Shown: positions 52,902-62,208 of the stretch, piece by piece | Position numbering within the stretch: the stretch's first letter is position 1 | Layout: the number at the start of each line of letters is the position of its first letter | NCBI RefSeq assembly: GCF_900107275.1 | Contig: NZ_FNPI01000005.1 | Span: 124,001 to 188,000 of the forward strand | DNA from: Evansella caseinilytica | GTDB lineage: Bacteria; Bacillota; Bacilli; Bacillales; Salisediminibacteriaceae | Length of the DNA: 64,000 nucleotides | Reading direction: 5' to 3' | Made by a program: the position numbers and the translations under genes | Notes under the pieces: model-generated | Databases searched by the model: none | What the model was told of the DNA's origin: nothing | Seen by the model: only the letters and a program-made list of their open reading frames with translations

Positions 52902-53706
52902 AGGAGATCACATCGAACGGGTCGATAAAAGTATCGCCTTCCTTCAACGCAAAATAATACACCCCGATCTCGTTATTCTCTGCATCAGGAGAGACATTTC
53001 CAAGCACTTCCCCTTTTTGAACGTGATCGTATAATTTCACAGAAATATTATCCAGCATTCCATACCACGACTCTCCCCCATCATAGTGACGGATGACAAC
53101 GACCTTGCCCCATTCCTTCGCTTCATCCTCGCCGATGAACCTTACTTCACCGCTACGGGCAGCTTCCACTTGTTGATCGGCCGTCGTCTCCACGAATATT
53201 CCCCGACCGTTTTGTTCAAACGACTGTCGTACTGTGCCGGTTGCCGGCAGGGCATAGACATCATCATCCTTATAATCTTCCGGAGCGACGAAATCCAGCT
53301 GCGGCGGCAGCAGGGCAAGCGGCCGGCCAAAGGTTTCTTCGTACCATTCGGCAGCTGCGCCGAACTGAAAGTCCTCCTGAAAGGATTTTTGTACAAATTG
53401 TCTGGCTCCTTCAAAAGCCGGCGAAGACGACTTAAATAAAATACCAAGAATAAAAAACAGACAAATGCTTGCTAAAACCTGAATCATAAACCGATCTTTC
53501 CGGAATAAAGGCTCCTGTTTTACTTCAGGAAGAGCTCGTCTATTATCGAAGGAATAAAGCGTCTCTTCCCGTTCTTCCTCATGCTTCACACTGTACGGAA
53601 GCATCTCTGCACCGCGCTCCCGCAAGCTTTGACGACGTGGAGACTGCCTTCTCATTCTTCTTCGGGCATCCATTTTCCGTTTCAGCTGCTCAACTCTATT
53701 TTTCAT
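52894..53706 (-). CDS. spoIVFA: SpoIVFA, regulator of SpoIVFB
   Basis: 270 residues from ATG 53706 (GAGGAAGGG upstream). Basic N-terminus, one membrane helix (FMIQVLASICLFFILGILF), then an M23-like domain without the active residues (ESWYGMLDNISVKLYDHVQKGEVLGNV). Holds SpoIVFB inactive in complex with BofA. Confidence 0.93.
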   Translation of the reverse strand: MKNRVEQLKRKMDARRRMRRQSPRRQSLRERGAEMLPYSVKHEEEREETLYSFDNRRALPEVKQEPLFRKDRFMIQVLASICLFFILGILFKSSSPAFEGARQFVQKSFQEDFQFGAAAEWYEETFGRPLALLPPQLDFVAPEDYKDDDVYALPATGTVRQSFEQNGRGIFVETTADQQVEAARSGEVRFIGEDEAKEWGKVVVIRHYDGGESWYGMLDNISVKLYDHVQKGEVLGNVSPDAENNEIGVYYFALKEGDTFIDPFDVISFD

Positions 53707-53831
53707 AAACGTTCCCTTCCTCATTAACGAATGATTACTTATTCCATATGTATGACTTGTCCAGTACAGTTATGCAGAGAGAACGGAATTTCATTGCTTC
53801 TGATGAGTGCAGCTGTTTTCCCGTACTTAAA

Positions 53832-53877
53832 CAAAAAAACACATGTCTTTTCAATGCTGAAAAAACATGTGTTTTCT
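53832..53877 (-). terminator. Terminator after minD
   Basis: AAAACACATGT pairs with ACATGTGTTTT; on the minus strand it is followed by TTTTTTT. Confidence 0.82.
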
Positions 53878-53946
53878 GGAAGGATGCAGTTAAAAAAGCC
53901 TTTCCCCGCTCCATCACCTCGGAAACGGCCATTTAAAATGGCGGAC

Positions 53947-54744
53947 TTACACCCGAATGCCTAAAAACTTTTTCATTTTTGTTAACACGCCGCTGTTATT
54001 TTCCAAAGACATTAGCGGAACCGTCTCGCCGCAAATTCTGCGGGCGATGTTGCGATAAGCTATCGATGCCCTATGCTTCGGATTCATGGCAACCGGTTCG
54101 CCGCTGTTGGAAGCGCGGATCACCTCATCTTCGTCAACGACGATACCTAACAGTTCGATCGATAATATCGAAACAACTTCCTCAATATCTAAAGAATCGC
54201 CGCTTTTGCTCATATGTGGTCGGATACGATTGATGACAAGCTTCGGCGGGTCGACCTCTTCCTTTTCCAGCAAACCGATCACACGATCCGCATCTCTTAC
54301 CGAAGATATTTCCGGAGTCGTCACTACAATCGCTTTGTCTGCACCTGCAACCGCGTTTTTAAAGCCTTGCTCGATTCCGGCAGGACAATCAATCAGCACG
54401 TAGTCATAATCTTGCTTTATTTCCCCGATCAATTTTTGCATTTGCTCCGGCACAACAGCCGACTTATCCTTTGTCTGAGCTGCAGGCAGCAGGGTTAAGC
54501 ACTCAAAACGTTTATCTGTCACCAAAGCCTGGTGCATACGGCAGCGCTCTTCAACAACATCAACAAGATCATATATGATCCGATTCTCCAATCCCATGAC
54601 AACATCCAAATTGCGAAGTCCTATATCAGTATCTACCAGACAAACTTTTTTTCCGGCAAGTGCCAGCGCTGTCCCAATATTTGCTGTGGTCGTTGTTTTA
54701 CCAACGCCGCCTTTTCCAGATGTTACAACGATTGCTTCACCCAA
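53947..54744 (-). CDS. minD: Septum site-determining ATPase MinD
   Basis: 265 residues from TTG 54744 (GGGGAGAG upstream). GKGGVGKTTT deviant Walker A, DTDIGLRNLD, and the C-terminal amphipathic KMKKFLGIRV membrane-targeting sequence. Places MinC at the poles to block polar division. Confidence 0.97.
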   Translation of the reverse strand: MGEAIVVTSGKGGVGKTTTTANIGTALALAGKKVCLVDTDIGLRNLDVVMGLENRIIYDLVDVVEERCRMHQALVTDKRFECLTLLPAAQTKDKSAVVPEQMQKLIGEIKQDYDYVLIDCPAGIEQGFKNAVAGADKAIVVTTPEISSVRDADRVIGLLEKEEVDPPKLVINRIRPHMSKSGDSLDIEEVVSILSIELLGIVVDEDEVIRASNSGEPVAMNPKHRASIAYRNIARRICGETVPLMSLENNSGVLTKMKKFLGIRV

Positions 54745-54788
54745 ATCACTCTCCCCTTTCAACACAACCTATCGATCTATTAAAGGAT

Positions 54789-54926
54789 GTTCAAAAAGTC
54801 CGGGATACAACGCCTGCGAATCTCAACGCCCACGTTGCCTCTCCGCTGCTCTCGTACGTTCGTGTACGCTCCGCTGCTCGAGCCCTGCCGCGCCTTCTTG
54901 CCGTTGTAATGTCCTCCTTTTTGAAC
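54789..54926 (-). repeat. Dispersed repeat, form A copy 5, between minC and minD
   Basis: Inverted full copy between GTTCAAAAAG (54789-54798) and CTTTTTGAAC (54917-54926). The core CTCCGCTGCTCGAG and GTACGTTCGTGTACGC are conserved. It lies inside an operon whose genes are normally nearly adjacent. Confidence 0.93.
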
Positions 54927-54998
54927 GCTATATTAAATAAGGATTTACTGCTATTTTATCACAGATGAAAAGAAATTACGGGGCTAACCGCGAAAGAA

Positions 54999-55691
54999 TT
55001 ACGGTTTTTCTTGAATAAAAGACGTTAATTCCGGCCGAATGCTGACGAGCCGTTGAACCGGCTCCACCACAATCTTTCCGGAATCATCAAGATAGGCACA
55101 TTCCATCCACTGACCGCTCGCTTCTTCAGGCGGGGTACGAATGACGTCGGCAATTCTTAACTGCGTCGGCAGCATGGATGAAGCACAAATAACAGCTTGT
55201 TTTTTGCCGTCGTATCCAGCGTGAGCCATTCCACGCAATTTCCCCATGATATAAATGCTTCCGGTTGCCCGTACTGTTGCGCCTGGATTTACATCGCCGA
55301 TCAGCAGTAAATCACCGGTTGTCTCGATGACCTGACCTGAACGGACAATTTTTACGAGCCGGCTGACTTCGTGATTGTGGCGAGCAGCTTCCGCCTCCTT
55401 TTTCGAAACAACATTGGAATCCACGCTGTCGATCACTCCGTTAATGTGTTCGGTCAGAATTTGTTCCAACTGCTTCATCTGTTCCTCTTCCAGATACCTG
55501 TTTCCCGTTACCAGCTTCACCCGTACAAAAGCGTCGTCAGCGTCTGCAGGCTTCGGGCGTTCGGAAATTTTTTCCTGCAATTCGGCAATGAGAGCAGCAA
55601 ATGAACATTGATCATTAAAATAAAAGGTCAGTCCAGCTTTTGTCCCTTTAATCAGTACGTTTTGCTGTTTTTTTACTTGCTTCTGAAGCAT
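54999..55691 (-). CDS. minC: Septum formation inhibitor MinC
   Basis: 230 residues. N-terminal FtsZ-inhibiting domain and the C-terminal beta-helix (VIETTGDLLLIGDVNPGATVRATGSIYIMGKLRGMAHAG). AGGTGAGAGG precedes the ATG. Confidence 0.95.
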   Translation of the reverse strand: MLQKQVKKQQNVLIKGTKAGLTFYFNDQCSFAALIAELQEKISERPKPADADDAFVRVKLVTGNRYLEEEQMKQLEQILTEHINGVIDSVDSNVVSKKEAEAARHNHEVSRLVKIVRSGQVIETTGDLLLIGDVNPGATVRATGSIYIMGKLRGMAHAGYDGKKQAVICASSMLPTQLRIADVIRTPPEEASGQWMECAYLDDSGKIVVEPVQRLVSIRPELTSFIQEKP

Positions 55692-55771
55692 CGGTTCCTC
55701 TCACCTCACTTCGATGTTTAACCAAAAAGTACGTCCGGGAGCCTCGCGTACCTATGATCTGCGAAAAAATA

Positions 55772-56299
55772 TCACAGTTTCTCCTCTTCTTCTCCTCTGC
55801 GGATAACATAACGTATCCATTTCCTCAACGGAATGGCAAAAACTGCAATGATGGAGAAGTTCATTGCAAGGCTGGGAAGAAACCGGGAATATAAAAATTC
55901 CGGGTGTTGGATCGAGGTGACACCTAGCAAATACATCATCCCATAAACATAGTAGTCAAGCGCCGCTGCCGCCACGATTGCCGTGAGGACAGTCGCGAGC
56001 AAATTCCGTTGAAAAAACGGGATCGAAATCGACAACAAATAAGCGATAAATCCCATTCCAAAGGCATATACTCCAAGAATGGAAGTATGGATTACATCAT
56101 ACATGACACCAAAGACGATGCCGTAAAACATTCCCGTTCCCCTACCGCGGAAAATGCCGATAAAGATAATGACCATGAACACCCATCTCGGTATAAACAG
56201 CAGTTCCACTCCATATTGATCAGGCGCTAAAATCTGAAAAACAGTTCCTTCGAAAATGAACAGCAGAAACAATACAAGAAAAGTCGAATACCGGCTCAT
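55772..56299 (-). CDS. mreD: Rod shape-determining protein MreD
   Basis: 175 residues, five to six membrane helices. Four-bp overlap with mreC. Component of the elongasome. Confidence 0.9.
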   Translation of the reverse strand: MSRYSTFLVLFLLFIFEGTVFQILAPDQYGVELLFIPRWVFMVIIFIGIFRGRGTGMFYGIVFGVMYDVIHTSILGVYAFGMGFIAYLLSISIPFFQRNLLATVLTAIVAAAALDYYVYGMMYLLGVTSIQHPEFLYSRFLPSLAMNFSIIAVFAIPLRKWIRYVIRRGEEEEKL

Positions 56300-57219
56300 T
56301 CTTCTTCTCCCTCATCTTCCGAATCCTCATCTTCCGAATAATTTTCATCATCCGGATTAATATTCCCATCAAGGGTCGTGGCTTCTCTTTCGATAACCAG
56401 CACATAATTGAGAAGGTCAAAATCTGCTGCCGGCTTGACATAGGCCGTTTGCGTCAACCCGAATTCATCGGCTTCAAAGGAAACAACTTCCCCGATGATC
56501 AGATTTTCAGGAAAGATTCCCCCGAGACCGGATGTAACGACCGTTTGTCCTTCTTCAATTTCTGCATTAATATTGATTTTCGTGAACTGTAAATAGCCTG
56601 TTTCTTCATCAATTCCTTCAATGAAACCTTCCACTTTCTCCTTCTCCGCATCGATGTATGCCGAGATTCGATTTGCGCGATCCTGATCTGTCAGCAGTTG
56701 AACCGTTGCTGTAAATTGCGAGACTTGCTTAATCTTTCCGATCAGACCTTTTGAAGTAATGACAGCCATTCCTTCTTCGATACCGTGCTGCCTTCCTTTG
56801 TTGATGCCGATAAACTCATTCCAGCGATCCGGCGATCGATGAATGACGATCGCAGAACGGGCGGTATAATCAAAAAGGCTTTTATTTTCTGTCAAATCGA
56901 GGGCGGCTTTCAATTCATCGTTTTGTCTCCGGAGCTCATTCAATTCCACTTGAAGTGCCGCGTATTCATCCAGATGGGATTTTAAGATTCTATTTTCCTC
57001 ATAAATATTTTTCATATCATTAACATTCTCAAAGAAACCCGCTGCAAAATGAGCGGGCCTGGCAAATGCGGACTGTACCCAGCCAACAGTGTCTGTTACA
57101 AACTGTTCCGGCCAGGATAGTGACCGTCGATCACTCATAGAATATCCGATAAGTGCAACGAGAATGATAATACATACAAGCAAGATAATCAGTCGCTTAT
57201 TGGAAAAAAATGACTGCAT
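56296..57219 (-). CDS. mreC: Rod shape-determining protein MreC
   Basis: 307 residues. Membrane anchor, coiled coil (EENRILKSHLDEYAALQVELNELRRQNDELKAA) and double beta-barrel. The C-terminus carries an unusual acidic tail of about 30 residues (NPDDENYSEDEDSEDEGEEE). Confidence 0.94.
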   Translation of the reverse strand: MQSFFSNKRLIILLVCIIILVALIGYSMSDRRSLSWPEQFVTDTVGWVQSAFARPAHFAAGFFENVNDMKNIYEENRILKSHLDEYAALQVELNELRRQNDELKAALDLTENKSLFDYTARSAIVIHRSPDRWNEFIGINKGRQHGIEEGMAVITSKGLIGKIKQVSQFTATVQLLTDQDRANRISAYIDAEKEKVEGFIEGIDEETGYLQFTKININAEIEEGQTVVTSGLGGIFPENLIIGEVVSFEADEFGLTQTAYVKPAADFDLLNYVLVIEREATTLDGNINPDDENYSEDEDSEDEGEEE

Positions 57220-57231
57220 CTGCTACACCTA

Positions 57232-58272
57232 CTATCCTTTTCTATTTGAACGAACGGTAATGCCTGCCTTTGATTTAAACATATGAATGTTTTCAAGCGC
57301 TCTTCCGGTTCCAATCGCTACACAATCCAACGGGTTTTCGGAAACCAGCACAGGCATATTCGTTTCATCTGATAACACTTTGTCCAAATTGCGGAGCAAT
57401 GCTCCGCCGCCAGTCAGTACAATCCCGCGGTCCATAATATCCGCTGCCAATTCCGGCGGTGATTGCTCGAGAGTATCTTTCACCGATTGAACAATTTGTG
57501 AAACGGTATCGTCCAATGCTTTTGAAATTTCATCAGCAGTCACGGAAATTGTCTTCGGCAGACCGCTGACCAGATCTCGCCCGCGAATATCGATTTCATC
57601 CGGAACATCCGGCTTTCCGGCGGATCCAATCTCAAATTTCACCATCTCGGCCGTCCGTTCCCCTATCATCAAGTTATATTTCTTTTTCACGTACTGGACA
57701 ATCGCGTCGTCCATTTCATCTCCGGCAACACGGATGGATTGGCTTGTCACAATTCCGCCGAGGGAAATGATCGCCACTTCCGTCGTACCCCCACCGATAT
57801 CGACAATCATGCTGCCTGTTGGCTCACGTACAGGTAAGTCTGCCCCGATGGCTGCTGCAAACGGCTCTTCAATCGTGTAGGCTTCCTTCGCACCTGCTTG
57901 CTTCGTCGCATCCTCCACCGCTCTTTTTTCCACCGCTGTGATCCCGGACGGCACACAAACCACAACATTCGGTTTACGCGTGAAAATAGAACGGCTTTTC
58001 AGAGCTTCTTTAATGAAATATTTCATCATCGTTGCCGTAGTATCAAAATCGGCGATAACGCCATCCTTCATTGGTCTGATGGCAACGATATTTCCAGGAG
58101 TTCTGCCAATCATGTTTTTCGCTTCGCTTCCTACGGCTTCAATGGAACCTGTATCTGATCTTATCGCCACAACGGACGGTTCACGTAAAATAACCCCTTT
58201 TCCTTTTACATACACAAGCGTATTTGCTGTTCCTAAGTCAATTCCTAAATCTTTTGAAAAACCACCAAACAT
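57232..58272 (-). CDS. mreB: Actin-like cell-shape protein MreB
   Basis: 346 residues. [10 protein letters not shown] phosphate loop, [31 protein letters not shown] precedes the ATG. Organises lateral wall synthesis. Confidence 0.97.
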   Translation of the reverse strand: MFGGFSKDLGIDLGTANTLVYVKGKGVILREPSVVAIRSDTGSIEAVGSEAKNMIGRTPGNIVAIRPMKDGVIADFDTTATMMKYFIKEALKSRSIFTRKPNVVVCVPSGITAVEKRAVEDATKQAGAKEAYTIEEPFAAAIGADLPVREPTGSMIVDIGGGTTEVAIISLGGIVTSQSIRVAGDEMDDAIVQYVKKKYNLMIGERTAEMVKFEIGSAGKPDVPDEIDIRGRDLVSGLPKTISVTADEISKALDDTVSQIVQSVKDTLEQSPPELAADIMDRGIVLTGGGALLRNLDKVLSDETNMPVLVSENPLDCVAIGTGRALENIHMFKSKAGITVRSNRKG

Positions 58273-58983
58273 CTATGTAATCTCCCTTCATTAATAAGAA
58301 ATGCACAACTCCATGATACCGGGAAAGCTTCGCATCAACAGCTATATTGTCAATTAACCGCAGGTAATCGTTGCAGCGGGGAATTGCAATGGCATTACTT
58401 TTGAAGTCGACAGCAGGCAGCCAAAGAAAGCAGGGACTGCCCGAAAAAAGAAGTCCGCTGATTACCCCGATTGACGGTTGAAGGCTCCCATTATTCAGAA
58501 GTTGAAGCATTGTTTTATACATTTTACTTTTTTAAAACACTGTTCTGAAAGCTTGCGGCTTTCAGCTTTTTTGACAAAACTCATATCGTTAATTATACTC
58601 AATATTTTTAGGAAAGAGTAGCTTTTTCATGCAAAGGAAACGAATTTCATTGAATGAACCTAGCTCCATCAGCCTAGTTTTGCCGCTGATGCCTGTCCTT
58701 CCAAAGAAATTTGTACGGATTAGCTTACGCCTTTCACTTGTCAAATCCTCACTTCATCCTATCACAATGGATGAAACATGTCATGTTTTATTATCAAAAG
58801 ATTAGTAACATGTTTTAAAGGAATAAAAACAGACTGCCTAAAAAGGAAATAAACGTCCTTTTCAGACAGCCTCGCTGAGTGTTCTCCGCTTCATACATCC
58901 TTTGTTAAGCCGCAGCCGACAACGAAACGGATCTCCGTTTGGTTACTATGTCTTTCGTTTCGAAGCGGATGTTTGAACAAACG
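58273..58983. other. Long leader region of mreB with the radC terminator
   Basis: GGCTGTCTGAAAAGGA / TCCTTTTTAGGCAGTC (58835-58876, minus strand, then TTTTT) terminates radC. The remaining 550 bp upstream of mreB has no convincing gene; TTGACAATATAG on the minus strand near 58355 has no well-placed -10. The end of an unrelated ORF overlaps the mreB start and is rejected. Confidence 0.55.
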
Positions 58984-59667
58984 CTACAAATAGCCCTTCT
59001 CTTTTAAAGAGCAATATCTATGATCACCGATAATAATATGATCAAGCATATCGATTCCAAGCATGCTGCCGCATTGCGCAAGGCGCTTCGTTACTTCAAT
59101 GTCCTCGCGGCTCGGCGTGACATCGCCGGAAGGATGGTTATGCAGGCAGATAACGGCAGCAGCCGAGTACCGGAACGCTTCCTTGAACACTTCCCGCGGA
59201 TGCACGATGGAGCTGTTGAGACTCCCGATAAAAATCGTTTGTTTATGGATCACGTGGTTCTTGGTGTTCAGATAAAGGCAGACGAAATTTTCCTGTGTCA
59301 GATGCCGCATATCCTCCATCATATATTTCGCCACATCTTCCGGTGAACGAATGACATATCGCTCTTCGGCGGAATACTGCTGAATCCGTTTTCCGAGCTC
59401 CATCGCAGCTTTCAACTGTACAGCCTTTGCTTCCCCTATCCCTCTGATCATCTGCAATTCCTTCACCGACGCCTCTTTCAGCAGCTTTAATCCATCAAAA
59501 TGCTGAAGCACACGGCCTGACAATTCAAGAACGGATTCCGATCTTGTTCCGGAACCGAGCACCAGCGCGATCAAATCCTGATTCGACAGGGACTGCGAGC
59601 CTTCCCTGATCATTCGTTCCCTCGGCCTTTCATTCTTCGGCACGTCGCGGATTAACATTGTACCCAC
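58984..59667 (-). CDS. radC: RadC-family JAB/MPN protein
   Basis: 227 residues from GTG 59667, chosen because the earlier ATG overlaps AAAGGAG. HhH motif region (LQMIRGIGEAKAVQLKAAMELG) and JAMM-like motif HNHPSGDVTPSRED. Role unclear in spite of the DNA repair name. Confidence 0.94.
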   Translation of the reverse strand: MGTMLIRDVPKNERPRERMIREGSQSLSNQDLIALVLGSGTRSESVLELSGRVLQHFDGLKLLKEASVKELQMIRGIGEAKAVQLKAAMELGKRIQQYSAEERYVIRSPEDVAKYMMEDMRHLTQENFVCLYLNTKNHVIHKQTIFIGSLNSSIVHPREVFKEAFRYSAAAVICLHNHPSGDVTPSREDIEVTKRLAQCGSMLGIDMLDHIIIGDHRYCSLKEKGYL

Positions 59668-59760
59668 TTTTTTCATCTCCTTTTTGGGGATTCGAAAATG
59701 GCAGTGCCGAGGTCTGACCGGAGAAGATAGTCCCCCTGCGCTTTCGTTGGTCCCCGTCTG

Positions 59761-60318
59761 TTATTGAAAATCTTTTAGTGCACGAACAACCTTTGCGATC
59801 GGCAGCCCGACAATCGTAAAGTAATCTCCATGGATTTTTTCCACGAGCGTTGCACCGATACCTTGTATACCGTAGCCACCGGCTTTGTCAAAAGGATCGC
59901 CGCTCCTTACATAGGCATCGATCTCTTCCGTGCTCAATTCATAGAAATGCACTTCCGCTGTTTCTGTAAAAGTTATTGTTTTGTCTTCGCTTACAATGGA
60001 TACACCGGTATAGACATGGTGGGTTCGGCCGGACAGCTTGTTCAGCATCGCTTTTGCTTCTTTTTCGTCGGCAGGCTTGCCAAGGATTTCCCCGTCAATG
60101 ACAACGATCGTGTCGGCACCGATAACGACATGATGACGGTTGCGCAGAAAAACATCCCTGGCTTTTTGATGTGCAAGGGAAGCAACCGCTTCCTGCGGGG
60201 AATCGTCCTGGTTGATGATTTCTTCCATCCGACTCTGTTCTATGGAAAAAGAAAGCTGAACCTGTTCTAACAACTGTTTTCTTCGCGGAGATTGCGAGGC
60301 TAAAATGAAAGGTTTCAT
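59761..60318 (-). CDS. maf: Maf nucleotide pyrophosphatase
   Basis: 185 residues. ILASQSPRRKQLLEQ, GADTIVVIDGEILGKP and GGYGIQG motifs. Hydrolyses non-canonical nucleoside triphosphates and affects septum formation. AGGAGGTC precedes the ATG. Confidence 0.95.
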   Translation of the reverse strand: MKPFILASQSPRRKQLLEQVQLSFSIEQSRMEEIINQDDSPQEAVASLAHQKARDVFLRNRHHVVIGADTIVVIDGEILGKPADEKEAKAMLNKLSGRTHHVYTGVSIVSEDKTITFTETAEVHFYELSTEEIDAYVRSGDPFDKAGGYGIQGIGATLVEKIHGDYFTIVGLPIAKVVRALKDFQ

Positions 60319-60366
60319 GCGGACCTCCTGACTAAAATGAATTCCATTTGTCGGGAGGTGCTATAA

Positions 60367-60412
60367 AGGACATTCCAAAAGATGAAAATCGTCATTTGGA
60401 ACATCCAATTAT
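60367..60412 (-). terminator. Terminator between aspA and maf
   Basis: GGACATTCCAAAAGATGA pairs with TCGTCATTTGGAACATCC; on the minus strand TTTAT follows. It suggests that aspA (upstream on this strand) ends before maf. Confidence 0.75.
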
Positions 60413-60495
60413 AGTATACAAAACTCCAGCAAATGGAACAATTGATTTTGTGGTTAATACACATTAAATGTTGCTTACTTCTTACCATACTTGTC

Positions 60496-61938
60496 TTACG
60501 TTCTTTCGTCGCTTCCTAAAATCAATTCGGGAGCGGCAATTCCCGGATTTGTCATTTCTTTCGGATCAAGAATCCGGTCCAGTTCCACTTCACTGAGCAA
60601 GCCTCTTTCCAGGCATATTTCTCGCACCGGACGATTGGATGTGATCGCTTCCTTTGCTATGCGAGCCGCTGTTTCGTAACCAACATGAGGATTGATTGCC
60701 GTTATGACGCCTACACTGCGTTCCACAAGCGCCCGGCAGTGCTCCACATTCGCGGTGATGCCATCAATCGTATATTTGCGGAAAACGTTCATGCCGTTTT
60801 GAAGTATGGAAAAGGACTGCAGTAAATTGAACACCAGCACTGGCTCCATGACATTCAGTTCCAATTGGCCTGCTTCTGAGGCAAGGCTGATTGTATGATC
60901 GTTCCCGATGACTTGAAAGGAAATTTGGTTAATTACCTCACACATGACTGGATTTACCTTCCCCGGCATAATCGATGATCCGGCTTGCCGCGGCGGAAGA
61001 TTGATTTCATTGATACCTGTCCGCGGTCCCGAACTCAGCAATCGTAAATCATTAGCGATTTTCGAAAGATTGATAGCAAGAATTTTCAACATCCCCGATA
61101 AATGAGTATACACATCGGTGTTTTGCGTCGCATCTACTAAATCTTCCGTCCGGCGAAACGGCATCCCGGTGATTTGCGCCAAATGCTCCGTTACTTTTTC
61201 TATATACTCCGGGAGGGCATTCAACCCTGTACCAACAGCAGTCGCCCCCATGTTCACTTCATACAACGGATCGAGGGACTGTTCGATTCGCTTCAGATCA
61301 CGGCTCAACATCCTGCGATACGCACCGAATTCCTGCCCTAAGCGAATCGGCACGGCATCCTGCAGATGCGTTCTGCCCATTTTGATGACTTCGTCAAATT
61401 CTTCTTCTTTCGTCTGCATTGCTTTCACTAGCTCTTTCAGCACTTGAATTAATCCGCCGGACAAATTTAGGCAGGCGATACGGATAGCCGTCGGAAATGT
61501 ATCGTTTGTTGACTGCGCCATATTAACGTGCGTATTCGGGCTTACAAGTAAGTAATCTCCTTTTTTTCCTCCGAGGATTTCAATCGCCCGATTGGCGATG
61601 ACCTCGTTGGCGTTCATATTGAAGGACGTTCCCGCTCCACCCTGGATGCTGTCGACAATAAATTGCTCATTTAATTCTCCGGCAATCACCTCATCCGCTG
61701 CTGCGATAATTGCAGCGGCGATTTTTTGATTCAGGAATCCTACTTCACTGTTTGCCTTCGCTGCCGCTTTTTTTACATAACCGAAGGCCCGAATTAGTTC
61801 TTGATGAGGCGGGTAGCCGGTAATCGGAAAATTTTCCTTTGCCCTAACTGTTTGAATCCCGTAATACGCATCAGACGGAATCTCTTTTTCCCCCAGTAAA
61901 TCTCTTTCCATACGATGAAGCTTCCGTATGCCTGTCAT
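60496..61938 (-). CDS. aspA: Aspartate ammonia-lyase
   Basis: 480 residues from ATG 61938 (AAAGGAGG upstream). Fumarase/aspartase signature GSSIMPGKVNP and the STNDTFPTA motif. Converts L-aspartate to fumarate and ammonia. Not part of the usual spoIIB-maf block; it stands as an insertion with its own terminator. Confidence 0.93.
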   Translation of the reverse strand: MTGIRKLHRMERDLLGEKEIPSDAYYGIQTVRAKENFPITGYPPHQELIRAFGYVKKAAAKANSEVGFLNQKIAAAIIAAADEVIAGELNEQFIVDSIQGGAGTSFNMNANEVIANRAIEILGGKKGDYLLVSPNTHVNMAQSTNDTFPTAIRIACLNLSGGLIQVLKELVKAMQTKEEEFDEVIKMGRTHLQDAVPIRLGQEFGAYRRMLSRDLKRIEQSLDPLYEVNMGATAVGTGLNALPEYIEKVTEHLAQITGMPFRRTEDLVDATQNTDVYTHLSGMLKILAINLSKIANDLRLLSSGPRTGINEINLPPRQAGSSIMPGKVNPVMCEVINQISFQVIGNDHTISLASEAGQLELNVMEPVLVFNLLQSFSILQNGMNVFRKYTIDGITANVEHCRALVERSVGVITAINPHVGYETAARIAKEAITSNRPVREICLERGLLSEVELDRILDPKEMTNPGIAAPELILGSDERT

Positions 61939-62107
61939 GAAGAGCCTCCTTTTTCGGAAGAATGTTTCCAAAAGGAAAACGGAACCGTTGCGATTTCGCG
62001 TGGAAATGCTGATTCATATACATTGATTGTTAACTAGTTTGCCTATTCCCAGTGAAAGCATACATTTTACACGCGCCGTCGCTCTCATGCCCGCGGTGCT
62101 TTTTTAA

Positions 62108-62160
62108 CCGTTATTCAAAAAAATAAAAAGCGAGCTTTGTTGAACAAACACACTAGAAAA
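62108..62160 (-). repeat. Dispersed repeat, form C hairpin
   Basis: GTTATTCAAAAAAATAAAAAGC with GCTTTGTTGAACAAACACACTAG, a diverged hairpin copy beyond spoIIB. Confidence 0.6.
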
Positions 62161-62208
62161 ACCGCTACACCCTCGTTTTCCTTCCTTTTAAAAAAAACAG
62201 CCTACCGA

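Noticed and set aside
58238-58522. 94-codon minus-strand frame overlapping the start of mreB
   Set aside because: Overlaps mreB coding sequence in another frame and has no good ribosome binding site; more likely untranslated leader.
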